DNA from: Ancylobacter sp. WKF20
GTDB taxonomy: Bacteria; Pseudomonadota; Alphaproteobacteria; Rhizobiales; Xanthobacteraceae
NCBI RefSeq assembly: GCF_029760895.1
Contig: NZ_CP121679.1
Location: forward strand, 1,240,001 to 1,304,000
DNA length: 64,000 nt
Direction of reading: 5' to 3'
Shown here: in pieces, positions 45,957-56,792 of the stretch
Position numbering within the stretch: position 1 is the first letter of the stretch
How the letters are laid out: each line of letters starts with the position of its first letter
Program-made: the position numbers and the translations under genes
Notes under the pieces: model-generated
What the model was told of the DNA's origin: nothing
The model's input: only the letters and a program-made list of their open reading frames with translations
Database searches by the model: none

Positions 45957-46769
45957 TCAGGCGAGCCCGCACGCGAAGAGCCGGCCGGCATTGGCCGGTG
46001 CATCGTCAATGCCGGCGAGCCGCACAGCATGCCAGGCCATGGCGTGGTTCGAGGAGGTGACCGGCACGCCGGTCGCCGCCTCGATGCGGGTCACCACTTC
46101 CGCCACGCGCAGGCTGGTGCAGGAGACGAAGATCGCCTCGATGCCCGGCGCCTCGCGCGCCAGCCGCTCCGCCCCGGCGACGATGGAATCGACCGAGATG
46201 CAGGCCGCGTCCCGGTCGTCGCGCCGGTCGAAGGTGGCATAGGCCGCGACATCGAATCCCTGCGACTGAAAGCTCGCGGCCATGCCGGCGGTGATCTCCG
46301 GCGCGTAGGGCGTGAGCATGGCGACACGACGCGCGCCCAGTGCCTTCAGCGCCGCCCGCGCCGCCGTGACCGGGGTGGTGCAGGCAACGCCGGGCCGCGC
46401 CTTGCGGATCTCGCCAAACACATAATCCTCGCCCAGCAGCATGGTCGCCGAGGTGCAGCCGAAGGCGACGACATCGACCGGCGTGCCCGGCAGGATCAGT
46501 TCGGCCGACGGCGCGATGCGCGGGCCGATGGCGCGCAGCGTCTGCGGGCTGATCTCGGCATCATTGTGCAGCCGCGCCTCGTAAAGGCCGACACCGGGGA
46601 GGTCGAGCAGGTTGCGGAACTCGTATTCGATGGTCTGGTCGGTGGCGAGCACGACGAGGCCGATCGTGGCCCGCGCGCCCAGACGCGGCGCCAGTTCGGA
46701 CGCCATGACGCCGAGATCACGCGGCGCATCGGGAATAACGGGGGAGGCGAGGGCAGAGTGCGGCGTCAT
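45957..46769 (-). CDS. Asp/Glu racemase-superfamily protein (maleate isomerase / arylmalonate decarboxylase-like)
   Basis: A 270-residue protein with the two-cysteine active site of the superfamily: 'VDVVAFGCTSATMLLGED' and 'IEAIFVSCTSLRVAEV'. 'RVAMLTPYAPEITAGMAASFQSQGFDV' and the C-terminal 'TGVPVTSSNHAMAWHAVRLAG' match the maleate cis-trans isomerase/AMDase branch better than classical glutamate racemase. The start at 46769 follows GGAGG. It lies just downstream of the D-amino-acid dehydrogenase gene and probably shares its transcript. The substrate is undecided. Confidence 0.78.
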   Translation of the reverse strand: MTPHSALASPVIPDAPRDLGVMASELAPRLGARATIGLVVLATDQTIEYEFRNLLDLPGVGLYEARLHNDAEISPQTLRAIGPRIAPSAELILPGTPVDVVAFGCTSATMLLGEDYVFGEIRKARPGVACTTPVTAARAALKALGARRVAMLTPYAPEITAGMAASFQSQGFDVAAYATFDRRDDRDAACISVDSIVAGAERLAREAPGIEAIFVSCTSLRVAEVVTRIEAATGVPVTSSNHAMAWHAVRLAGIDDAPANAGRLFACGLA

Positions 46770-46803
46770 CGGCGGAACCTCCGGTTGCGGGGCGGGGCGG
46801 CGC

Positions 46804-48045
46804 TCAGGCGGCCAGCCCATCCATGGGAATGGCCGGCGTGCGGCCGGCGATGAGATCGGCGGTGATGCGCGCCGAGCCGTGCGACATGGTCCAGCCAATA
46901 TGGCCGTGGCCGGTGTTGAGATAGAGATTGGCGAGCTGCCGCCGGCCGAAGAAGGGCAGGTTGGTCGGCGTCATCGGCCGCAGCCCCGCCCACATCTCGG
47001 CCCGCTCATAGTCGGCGCCCTCGGGGTAAAGCTCCTGCGTCACCCGCTTCATGAAGGCGAAGTCGGCCGGCTTGTGGCTGGTGTCATAGCCGGCGAATTC
47101 GGCGGTGGCGGTCACGCGGATACGGTCGCCAAAGCGGGAGATCGCGACAAGGTTGTGCTCGTCGACACAGCCGAGGCTCGGCGGGCGCGGCTGGTTGCCG
47201 ATGGGAATGGTCAGCGAATAGCCCTTGATCGGGTAGATCGGCAGGTCGATGCCGATGGTGCGGGCGAGGCCGGCGCTGGCCGAGCCCATGGCCAGCACAT
47301 AGGCGTCGCCCGTCACCCGCCCGCGCTCCGTGGCGATGCCGGTCACGGTGCCGCCCGCCACCTCGACGCCGGTGATCGCCGTGCCCGTGCGGATCTCGCC
47401 GCCGCGCCGGGCGACGATGGCGGCCAGCGCGCGGGTGAACTTGGCCGGATCGCCCGTCTCGTCGGTCGGGCACCAGATGGCGCCGGCGATCTTGTCGCGG
47501 GCATGGGCGAAGGCCGGCTCCATCGCCACCACCGCGTCGCGGTCCAGCACCTTGATGAGCTGACCGTCCGATTCCAGCAGCCGCATATTGGCGACGCCGA
47601 CATCAAGCGCCTGCTGGCTGCGGTGGAAATACAGGATGCCCTCGTCGTTGCGGTCATAAGCAAGCTCTTCCGCGCCGATCACCTCCTGCAGCACCGCCTG
47701 CGAATAGGCGGCGAGGCGGTGCTTGAGCAGCGTGTTGCGGCGCGCCTTGGCGTGGGTGCATTCCATCAGGAAGCGCCAGGACCAGCTGTAGAGGCGCGGA
47801 TCAGCCGAGAGACGGAAGCGCAGCGCCTGATCCTTCAGCACCAGCGATTTCAGCAGCGTCATCGGCGCCTTGGGCGAGGACCAGACAAAGGAATGGCCAG
47901 GCGCGATCATCCCGGCATTGCCCCAGCTCGTCTCGTCGGCCACCTCGGCATGGCGCTCCAGCAGCACGACGTCGTGGCCATCCTTCTGCAGCTGGTAGGC
48001 GGTGGTCACGCCCACGACCCCGCCGCCGAGCACGATGATGCGCAT
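46804..48045 (-). CDS. dadA: D-amino-acid dehydrogenase (DadA-type FAD oxidoreductase)
   Basis: A 413-residue flavoprotein that oxidises D-amino acids to keto acids and passes electrons to the respiratory chain. The N-terminal FAD motif is 'IIVLGGGVVGVTTAYQLQKDGHDVVLLER', followed by 'EVADETSWGNAGMIAPGHSF'. 'PIYPIKGYSLTIPI' and the C-terminal 'WAGLRPMTPTNLPFFGR' with 'LNTGHGHIGWTMSHGSAR' are classic DadA features. The start at 48045 begins the FAD fold; the frame runs open upstream into the divergent regulator gene. It is divergently transcribed from a GntR gene that probably controls it. Confidence 0.9.
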   Translation of the reverse strand: MRIIVLGGGVVGVTTAYQLQKDGHDVVLLERHAEVADETSWGNAGMIAPGHSFVWSSPKAPMTLLKSLVLKDQALRFRLSADPRLYSWSWRFLMECTHAKARRNTLLKHRLAAYSQAVLQEVIGAEELAYDRNDEGILYFHRSQQALDVGVANMRLLESDGQLIKVLDRDAVVAMEPAFAHARDKIAGAIWCPTDETGDPAKFTRALAAIVARRGGEIRTGTAITGVEVAGGTVTGIATERGRVTGDAYVLAMGSASAGLARTIGIDLPIYPIKGYSLTIPIGNQPRPPSLGCVDEHNLVAISRFGDRIRVTATAEFAGYDTSHKPADFAFMKRVTQELYPEGADYERAEMWAGLRPMTPTNLPFFGRRQLANLYLNTGHGHIGWTMSHGSARITADLIAGRTPAIPMDGLAA

Positions 48046-48061
48046 ATCGCCACCCCGATTG

Positions 48062-48075
48062 AAGTGAATACACTT
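48062..48075. promoter_or_regulatory. Short inverted repeat between dadA-like and gntR genes
   Basis: AAGTG and CACTT flank a 4-base AATA centre, 17 bases before the dadA start and about 100 before the divergent gntR start. Size and placement suit a FadR/VanR-type operator. The arms are short, so this is tentative. Confidence 0.4.
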
Positions 48076-48171
48076 TAGGAGTCGCGTCGGGCTGCACAAC
48101 GGGAAATGTTGGGCATAGACTGCCCGCTCCCTATGCAGGGCAGGGGCGGAAGGCGCGGGGAGGCGCGGAGC

Positions 48172-48900
48172 ATGGCGGGTGACGAAGAGAGCAAGGCGAG
48201 CGCCCCCGAGGCCGCCACCCGGCGCCCCCGCGCGGCCGACAGCGTCGAGCGCATCTACGCCATCATCAAGGAGTTCGCGGTCGAGTACCGCTTCCGGCCG
48301 GGCGAGAAGATCAACGAGGTGGAGCTGGCGGCGCAGCTCGATGTCAGCCGCACCCCGGTGCGCGCGGCGCTGAACCGGCTGGAGCGCGACGGCTTCGTCG
48401 TCACCGTGCCGAACAAGGGCTTCTTTGCCCGCGAGATCACCCCCGAGGCGGTGCGCGACCTCTACGAACTGCGCGCGGCGGTGGAGCGCGCTGCCTTCGT
48501 GCTCGCCTGTGGTCGCGCCACGCAGGCGGAGATCGAGGCGACGGTCGCCGCGTGGGAGCAGCACAACCGGCTGGAGCAGGAAGGCTCATGGGCCGCCATC
48601 GCGCGCGCCGACGAGGCGTTCCACATGGCGCTCACGCGGCTCTCGCGCAACGCGCAGATGGCGCTGGCGCTCGATGGTATTTCCTCGCGCATCCGCTTCT
48701 TCCGCCGCATCGCGCTGGAAGCCCTGCCGCAGCGCGCCACCGGGTATCGCGAGCATGCCGCCATCATCGAGGCGCTGCGCCGGCGCGACGCGGCGGGCGG
48801 GGCGGAGCTGCTGGAGCGCCACATCACCCTGTCCTCCGAGCATGCGGTGGAAGTCGCCACCGCCGGCCTCGCGCGCATCTTCTTCGGCGACGCCGCGTAG
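48172..48900 (+). CDS. GntR family (FCD domain) transcriptional regulator
   Basis: A 242-residue regulator. A flexible Ala/Arg-rich N-terminus (~25 residues) is followed by a winged helix ('YRFRPGEKINEVELAAQLDVSRTPVRAALNRLERDGFVVTVPNKGFFAREI') and an FCD ligand domain ('DLYELRAAVERAAFVLA', 'DEAFHMALTRLSRNAQM', 'YREHAAIIEALRRRD'). The start at 48172 has GGGGAGG and CGGAG upstream. It is divergent from the D-amino-acid dehydrogenase gene, so it likely responds to an amino acid or dicarboxylate. Confidence 0.88.
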   Translation: MAGDEESKASAPEAATRRPRAADSVERIYAIIKEFAVEYRFRPGEKINEVELAAQLDVSRTPVRAALNRLERDGFVVTVPNKGFFAREITPEAVRDLYELRAAVERAAFVLACGRATQAEIEATVAAWEQHNRLEQEGSWAAIARADEAFHMALTRLSRNAQMALALDGISSRIRFFRRIALEALPQRATGYREHAAIIEALRRRDAAGGAELLERHITLSSEHAVEVATAGLARIFFGDAA

Positions 48901-48918
48901 ACCCTTTCACCTCGAGGT

Positions 48919-52131
<3,213 letters not shown>

Positions 52132-52176
52132 ACCGGGCCTGATGTGCGGCAGCTCCGGCTGCCGCGCTGAGCCCAA

Positions 52177-52217
52177 AAGAAAACCCCGCTCACCAGCCCG
52201 GTGAGCGGGGTTTTTTA
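52177..52217 (+). terminator. Strong, probably bidirectional terminator after katG
   Basis: A 14-bp perfect stem (AAACCCCGCTCACC / GGTGAGCGGGGTTT) with a 5-base loop is flanked by an A-run on the left and TTTTTT on the right. It sits between the convergent katG and IalB-family genes and can end both transcripts. Confidence 0.95.
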
Positions 52218-52235
52218 TCGGCCGTGCCGGAAGGC

Positions 52236-52853
52236 TCAGAGCAGCGACTGGAGCCGCGTCAGCCCGGTGGCGAAGCCGTTGAGCGAGACGGTGAGCACGA
52301 TGGCCTGCCCACCCTCGAACGCCTTGGCGTTGATCTTCACCTGCTTGCCGGTCTTCAGCTTGGCGAGCGTGTCGCCCTCGAAGCGGAACTGCACGATGCA
52401 GCCCGCCGGCAGGCAGACCTGGAAGGGCAGGGCCGGCAGCGGCGCGCCATCGTCGATCTGCACCGTCACGCCGGGCGCCAGAGCCAGGCCGAAGGGCAGG
52501 GCCATGATGCCGCCGAGCCCCTTGGCATCGACGCTGCCCACCTCGATGGCCAGCGCCCGCTGCTTGCTCTGCTGGTCGACCTGCACCTGCGAGAGTACGC
52601 AGACGCGCCGGCCATTCGGCAGGGCGCAATTCACCGTCCAGTCATCGAAGCTCTCGCGCAAGGAGGACGCGCCGCCCGGCAGCGTCGCGTCGGCCTTTGG
52701 AGCGTCCGCCTTAGGCGCGGCGGCAGGGGCGGCAGGGGCGGCAGGCGCGGCATTGGCCGCGGGTGCGGCAGGCTTCGGCGCCGTCTGTGCCAGAAGCGGA
52801 GACGCGGTGAACAGAAGGGCGGCGAGGGCAACACGGAGGGACAAACGGTGCAT
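52236..52853 (-). CDS. IalB family periplasmic protein (second copy)
   Basis: A 205-residue protein with a Sec signal ('LRVALAALLFTASPLLAQT'), a linker of A-A-P repeats (~residues 25-60), then an IalB domain: 'SFDDWTVNCALPNGRRVCVLSQ', 'LALAPGVTVQIDDG' and 'FQVCLPAGCIVQFRF', with two cysteine pairs. It is much closer to the short IalB core than the copy at 17207-17971, which carries a coiled-coil tail. The function in free-living bacteria is unknown. Confidence 0.87.
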   Translation of the reverse strand: MHRLSLRVALAALLFTASPLLAQTAPKPAAPAANAAPAAPAAPAAAPKADAPKADATLPGGASSLRESFDDWTVNCALPNGRRVCVLSQVQVDQQSKQRALAIEVGSVDAKGLGGIMALPFGLALAPGVTVQIDDGAPLPALPFQVCLPAGCIVQFRFEGDTLAKLKTGKQVKINAKAFEGGQAIVLTVSLNGFATGLTRLQSLL

Positions 52854-52895
52854 CGGAACTTCTTATGTTGGGGCGTAACAACGGTACCTTGATAG

Positions 52896-52913
52896 CATGG
52901 CCCTAGGGCCATG
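52896..52913. repeat. 18-bp perfect palindrome between two secreted-protein genes
   Basis: CATGGCCCT followed by its reverse complement, 43 bases before the IalB-family start and 39 bases after the stop of the upstream minus-strand gene. As an RNA it gives a hairpin without a clear loop; as DNA it could bind a dimeric regulator. Confidence 0.5.
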
Positions 52914-52951
52914 ATCGTGACCATGCAACCCCATGCAAGGGGCGGAACCGC

Positions 52952-53263
52952 TCAGGGTGCCATGATCTGCGGCGTGCCACAGGCCGGCGGGGCGCAATCC
53001 GGCAGCTTGGCGGCGGCCGCCGGGTCGGCGGGCGGTGCGGTCGGCAGCGGCACCAGTTCACCGGTCATCGGCGCCGGCTCGTCCGTCGGCTGCCCCAGCG
53101 AATCGGGCATCGGAGCCGACAGGGTGTCGGATGGGCCAGGCGGGTTGAGCGGCGGCAGCGTCGTGTCCGACTGGGCAAAGGCCGGACCCGCCGCCAGAAG
53201 GGCAAGGCTCACGGCCAGACCCGCGGCATAGCGCGGGGCGAGCCCGGTGATCGGCGATCTCAC
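52952..53263 (-). CDS. Hypothetical secreted Pro-rich protein
   Basis: About 103 residues. GTG start at 53263 behind GTGGAGGGA. The N-terminus is a signal peptide ('YAAGLAVSLALLAAGPAFAQSD'). The mature part is rich in Pro, Ala and Thr with two cysteines ('LPDCAPPACGTP') near the end. It looks like a disordered periplasmic or outer-membrane-associated protein. No family is recognised. It resembles the Pro/Asp-rich secreted protein at 14676-15023 in composition only. Confidence 0.55.
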   Translation of the reverse strand: MRSPITGLAPRYAAGLAVSLALLAAGPAFAQSDTTLPPLNPPGPSDTLSAPMPDSLGQPTDEPAPMTGELVPLPTAPPADPAAAAKLPDCAPPACGTPQIMAP

Positions 53264-53546
53264 AATGGTGTCCCTCCACGATCTCGGGCGAGTGTACCGC
53301 AGGCCATCCGTTTGGGAATGGTCCAAGGCCGATTTCCTAGGGGCAGGCTGGATCGGGTTCACATCAACCGCCTCCGGCAACCCACGGACGACACGGAAAT
53401 ATAATTCGCGTGCCAAGGAACCGGCCGCTACGCTTGGTCGTTCTGCGAAGGTACTTCGCTGCCGTTCGCTCGGCGGCGCTGGCAACTCCGATCCCGCGCG
53501 GCCGCGTCGGATCAAAAAGAACGTGCGGTCGGGCGATGGGGATTTC

Positions 53547-56123
53547 ATGAACAGTGCGAGCGTGCCGAGTGTCGCCGAAGTCGTCGCGGCCCTCGAAGCC
53601 TCGGATGCCCCGCTCGGTCCGGCGCGGCACTGGCCACCCCTGCTGGCCCGCATGTTCGACATGATGATGGGCTCGCCCATCCAGATCGTCGTGTTCTGGG
53701 GCCCGGACTATCTCGCGCTCTATAATGACCCCTACGCCCCGACCATCGGCACCAAGCACCCGCGCGCTTTCGGGCGTCCGGCGTCGGAGAGCTGGTCGGA
53801 ACTGTGGGACGATCTCAAGCCGCTGCTCGACAAGGTCTGGCACACTGGCGAGCCGGTCTATGCACGCGACCGGCCCTTCGTCATCGAGCGCCATGGCTAT
53901 CTGGAGGATGTGAATTTCGACATCGCCTATTCGCCCATTCGCGAAGGCGATGGCCGCATTGTCGGCCTGATCTGCATCGTCAACGAGACCACCGACCGCG
54001 TGCGCGCCGAGCAGCAGCTGCGCGAGAACGAGGCGCGGCTGGGCTTCCTCGATTCGGTCGGCCGTGAAATGGCGACGATCTCGGACGCCAACGCCATCAT
54101 GGCCATCGCCGCCCGCCGCCTCGGCGAGCGTCTCGGCGCTGTGAGCTGTTCCTATGCCGATGTCGATCCCGATGCCGACGGTGTCACCGTGCGCGGCGAA
54201 TGGACCGCGCCGGGGGCGCAGAGCGTAGTCGGGCGCTACCGGCTGTCGAGCATCGGGCCGCGCATCGCGAGAGAGCTGCTAGCGGGCCGGCCGGCCATCG
54301 TCCGCGACGCCGCCACCGAGGACAATCGCGAGACCGCCCGCGTGCTGAAGGAGTTCGGTATCGTCGCCAGCGCCTCCATGCCGCTGGTGAAGGACGGCGC
54401 GCTCACCGCCATGATGTCGGTGAATCACAGCGCGCCCCACGACTGGACGCCGGGCGAGATCATCCTGTTCTCCGAAGTGTCCGAGCGGAGCTGGGCGCAT
54501 ATCGAGCGCGTGCGGGCCGAGGAGCGGGCGCGCGAGGAAGCCGAGCGGGCACGCCTTGCCATAACCGCCGCGGCCATCGGCACCTGGGACTACCAGCCGG
54601 ATGCCGACCTCCTGCGCTGGGACGCGCGTTGCAAGGAGCTGTTCGGCCTGCCGGCGGACGCCGACGTCTCCTATGCCGGCGCCTTCCTCGCCGGCCTGCA
54701 CCCGGAGGACCGCGAGCGGGCGGCGGCAGCGGTCGAACGCGCGCTGACCGAGGGCGCCGACTACAATATCGAGTTCCGCACCATTGGCCTCACGGACGGC
54801 AAGGAACGCTGGCTCGCCGCCACCGGCAGCCGCCTGCAGATCGAGGACCACCCGCTGCGCTTCATGGGCACGGTCATCGACATCACCCATCGCAAACGCG
54901 TCGAGGCCGAACTCCAGGCGCTCAACACCACGCTGGAGCGGCGGGTGATGGAGGAGGTGGAGGAACGCTCCAAGGCCGAGGAGCGCCTGCGCCAGGCGCA
55001 GAAGATGGAAGCGGTCGGCCAGCTCACCGGCGGCATCGCGCATGATTTCAACAACATGCTGGCCGTCATCATCAGCGGCCTCGGCCTGATGCAGCGCAAG
55101 CTCGCCAAGGGCGACACCGATGTCGGCCGCTTCGTCGATGCCGCGCTCGACGGCGCCCAGCGCGCGGCGACACTGACCCAGCGCCTGCTCGCCTTCTCCC
55201 GCCAGCAGCCGCTCTCGCCCAAGCCCGTCGAGGTCAATCGCCTCGTCACCGGCATGAGCGACCTGCTCATCCGCACGCTCGGCGAGACCATCCGCGTCGA
55301 GACGGTCATCGGCGCCGGGCTGTGGCGCACCAAGGTCGATCCGGCGCAGCTGGAAAGCGCCATCCTCAACCTCGCGGTGAACGCGCGCGACGCCATGCCG
55401 GAGGGCGGCACGCTCACGGTCGAGACCACCAATGCCTATGTCGATGACATCTACGCCCGCGATTCCGGCCTGACGGTTGGCCAATATGTGCTGATCGCGG
55501 TCACCGACACCGGCATGGGCATGGACGAGACGACCATCGCCCGCGCCTTCGACCCGTTCTTCACCACCAAGCCGGTGGGCAAGGGCACCGGCCTCGGGCT
55601 CAGCCAGGTCTATGGCTTCGTGCGCCAGTCCGGCGGGCATGTGCGCATCTATTCCGAACTCGGCGTCGGCACGAGCATCAAGATCTACCTGCCGCGCATG
55701 CGCGGCTCCGAGCCGGAGGAGCGCGAGCGCGAGAGCGACGCGGCCGGGCGCGGCGTCCCCGGCGAGACGGTGCTGGTGGTGGAAGACGACGCGCGCGTGC
55801 GCAACCTCTCCTGCGAGGTGCTGCGCGATATCGGCTACACGGTGATCGAGGCCCCCGGCCCGCTGGAGGCGCTGGAGATCATCCGGAACGGCCCCTGTCC
55901 GACGCTGCTGTTCACCGATGTGGTGATGCCCGGCATGTCCGGCCGGCAGCTGGTGGACGAGGTGCGCCGGCTCTATCCGCGGGTGAAGGTGCTCTACACC
56001 ACCGGCTATACCCGCAACGCCATCGTGCATAATGGCGTGCTCGACGCCGGCACGCATCTCCTGCCCAAGCCCTTCAACATCGAGGCGCTCGCCACCAAGG
56101 TGCGCGAGATCCTCGACGAGTAG
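53547..56123 (+). CDS. Soluble hybrid histidine kinase (PAS-GAF-PAS-HisKA-HATPase-REC)
   Basis: An 858-residue cytoplasmic sensor with no membrane span. A PAS-like domain at ~40-150 ('IQIVVFWGPDYLALYNDPYAPTIGTKHP') is followed by GAF (~165-320), PAS (~335-450, 'AIGTWDYQPDADLLRWDARCKELFG'), HisKA with His499 in 'GGIAHDFNN', HATPase motifs 'NLAVNARDAMPEGG' and 'GTGLGLSQVYGF', and a C-terminal receiver with Asp791 in 'LLFTDVVMPG'. The ATG at 53547 is preferred; the longer open frame overlaps the divergent gene. A TATAAT hexamer lies at 53400-53405. It converges with the mxaX-like gene, but its signal and partner are unknown. Confidence 0.88.
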   Translation: MNSASVPSVAEVVAALEASDAPLGPARHWPPLLARMFDMMMGSPIQIVVFWGPDYLALYNDPYAPTIGTKHPRAFGRPASESWSELWDDLKPLLDKVWHTGEPVYARDRPFVIERHGYLEDVNFDIAYSPIREGDGRIVGLICIVNETTDRVRAEQQLRENEARLGFLDSVGREMATISDANAIMAIAARRLGERLGAVSCSYADVDPDADGVTVRGEWTAPGAQSVVGRYRLSSIGPRIARELLAGRPAIVRDAATEDNRETARVLKEFGIVASASMPLVKDGALTAMMSVNHSAPHDWTPGEIILFSEVSERSWAHIERVRAEERAREEAERARLAITAAAIGTWDYQPDADLLRWDARCKELFGLPADADVSYAGAFLAGLHPEDRERAAAAVERALTEGADYNIEFRTIGLTDGKERWLAATGSRLQIEDHPLRFMGTVIDITHRKRVEAELQALNTTLERRVMEEVEERSKAEERLRQAQKMEAVGQLTGGIAHDFNNMLAVIISGLGLMQRKLAKGDTDVGRFVDAALDGAQRAATLTQRLLAFSRQQPLSPKPVEVNRLVTGMSDLLIRTLGETIRVETVIGAGLWRTKVDPAQLESAILNLAVNARDAMPEGGTLTVETTNAYVDDIYARDSGLTVGQYVLIAVTDTGMGMDETTIARAFDPFFTTKPVGKGTGLGLSQVYGFVRQSGGHVRIYSELGVGTSIKIYLPRMRGSEPEERERESDAAGRGVPGETVLVVEDDARVRNLSCEVLRDIGYTVIEAPGPLEALEIIRNGPCPTLLFTDVVMPGMSGRQLVDEVRRLYPRVKVLYTTGYTRNAIVHNGVLDAGTHLLPKPFNIEALATKVREILDE

Positions 56124-56132
56124 CCTTCAGGC

Positions 56133-56792
56133 TCAGCTGGCCCGGCGCGGTGCCCCGGCATAGGGCGAGGCGGAGAGATACTGGATGGAGGAGCGCACCA
56201 GCTCCGGCAGGCTCGACGCCCCGAGCTTCACCTTGAGCTGCGAGCAGGTATTGGCCACCGTCTTGTAGCTGATGCCCAGCTCGTCGGCGATGTGACTGTA
56301 ATCCTTGCCCTCGGCCAGCAAGGACAGCGTCTGCAATTCGCGCGGCGTGATGTCGGCAAGCGGCGCCTCGCGGCGCGTGCCGAGCAGGGCGATCTGCATG
56401 GCGAGGTCGTGGCTCATATAGGGCTGGCCGCGCCGCACCTTCTCGAACGCCTCCAGCAGCGCGCCGGAGGAGGTGTCCTTCAACACATAGCCGGTGGCGC
56501 CGGCCTCCAGCGCCCGGCTGACGATCACCGGGTCGCCATGCATGGAGAAGACGAGGATCGGCGTGCGCGGATTTTGCGAGCGCAGCCGCTGCACCAGCAA
56601 GAGGCCCGACAGGCCGTTGCCGTGCAAGGCGAGGTCGATGATGACGACATCGGGCTTCTCGCGGCGGAACAGACGGTAGCCGCTCAGCACCGAGCTCGCT
56701 TCCAGCACGCGCTCGACGCCCGCATCCTCCAGCAACCGCCGGCAGCCCTGCAGCACGATGGGGTGGTCGTCGATCACCAGAACGCTCGTCAT
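56133..56792 (-). CDS. mxaX: LuxR/NarL-type response regulator, MxaX/MoxX-like
   Basis: A 219-residue regulator with a receiver (acidic Asp8-Asp9 in 'VIDDHPIVLQG', phosphorylation Asp53 in 'VVIIDLALHGNG', Lys in 'YVLKDTSSG') and a C-terminal LuxR HTH ('LADITPRELQTLSLLAEGKDYSHIADELGISYKTVANTCSQLKVKLG'). It overlaps the kinase gene by 4 bp (ATGA). In Paracoccus the divergent moxXYZ genes next to moxF are needed for methanol dehydrogenase expression, and the same arrangement is seen here, so activation of mxaF is the likely task. The symbol is assigned by context as well as sequence. Confidence 0.82.
   Translation of the reverse strand: MTSVLVIDDHPIVLQGCRRLLEDAGVERVLEASSVLSGYRLFRREKPDVVIIDLALHGNGLSGLLLVQRLRSQNPRTPILVFSMHGDPVIVSRALEAGATGYVLKDTSSGALLEAFEKVRRGQPYMSHDLAMQIALLGTRREAPLADITPRELQTLSLLAEGKDYSHIADELGISYKTVANTCSQLKVKLGASSLPELVRSSIQYLSASPYAGAPRRAS

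Noticed and set aside
45946..45963. Palindrome CGCCTGAA-CC-TTCAGGCG covering both stop codons of convergent genes
   Set aside because: The loop is only two bases and there is no T-run; it follows largely from two facing stop regions, so it was not listed as a terminator.
53247..53546. 100-codon N-terminal extension of the hybrid kinase
   Set aside because: It overlaps the signal-peptide gene start on the other strand, has no domain features, and the ATG at 53547 has a usable ribosome binding site directly before the PAS-like domain.
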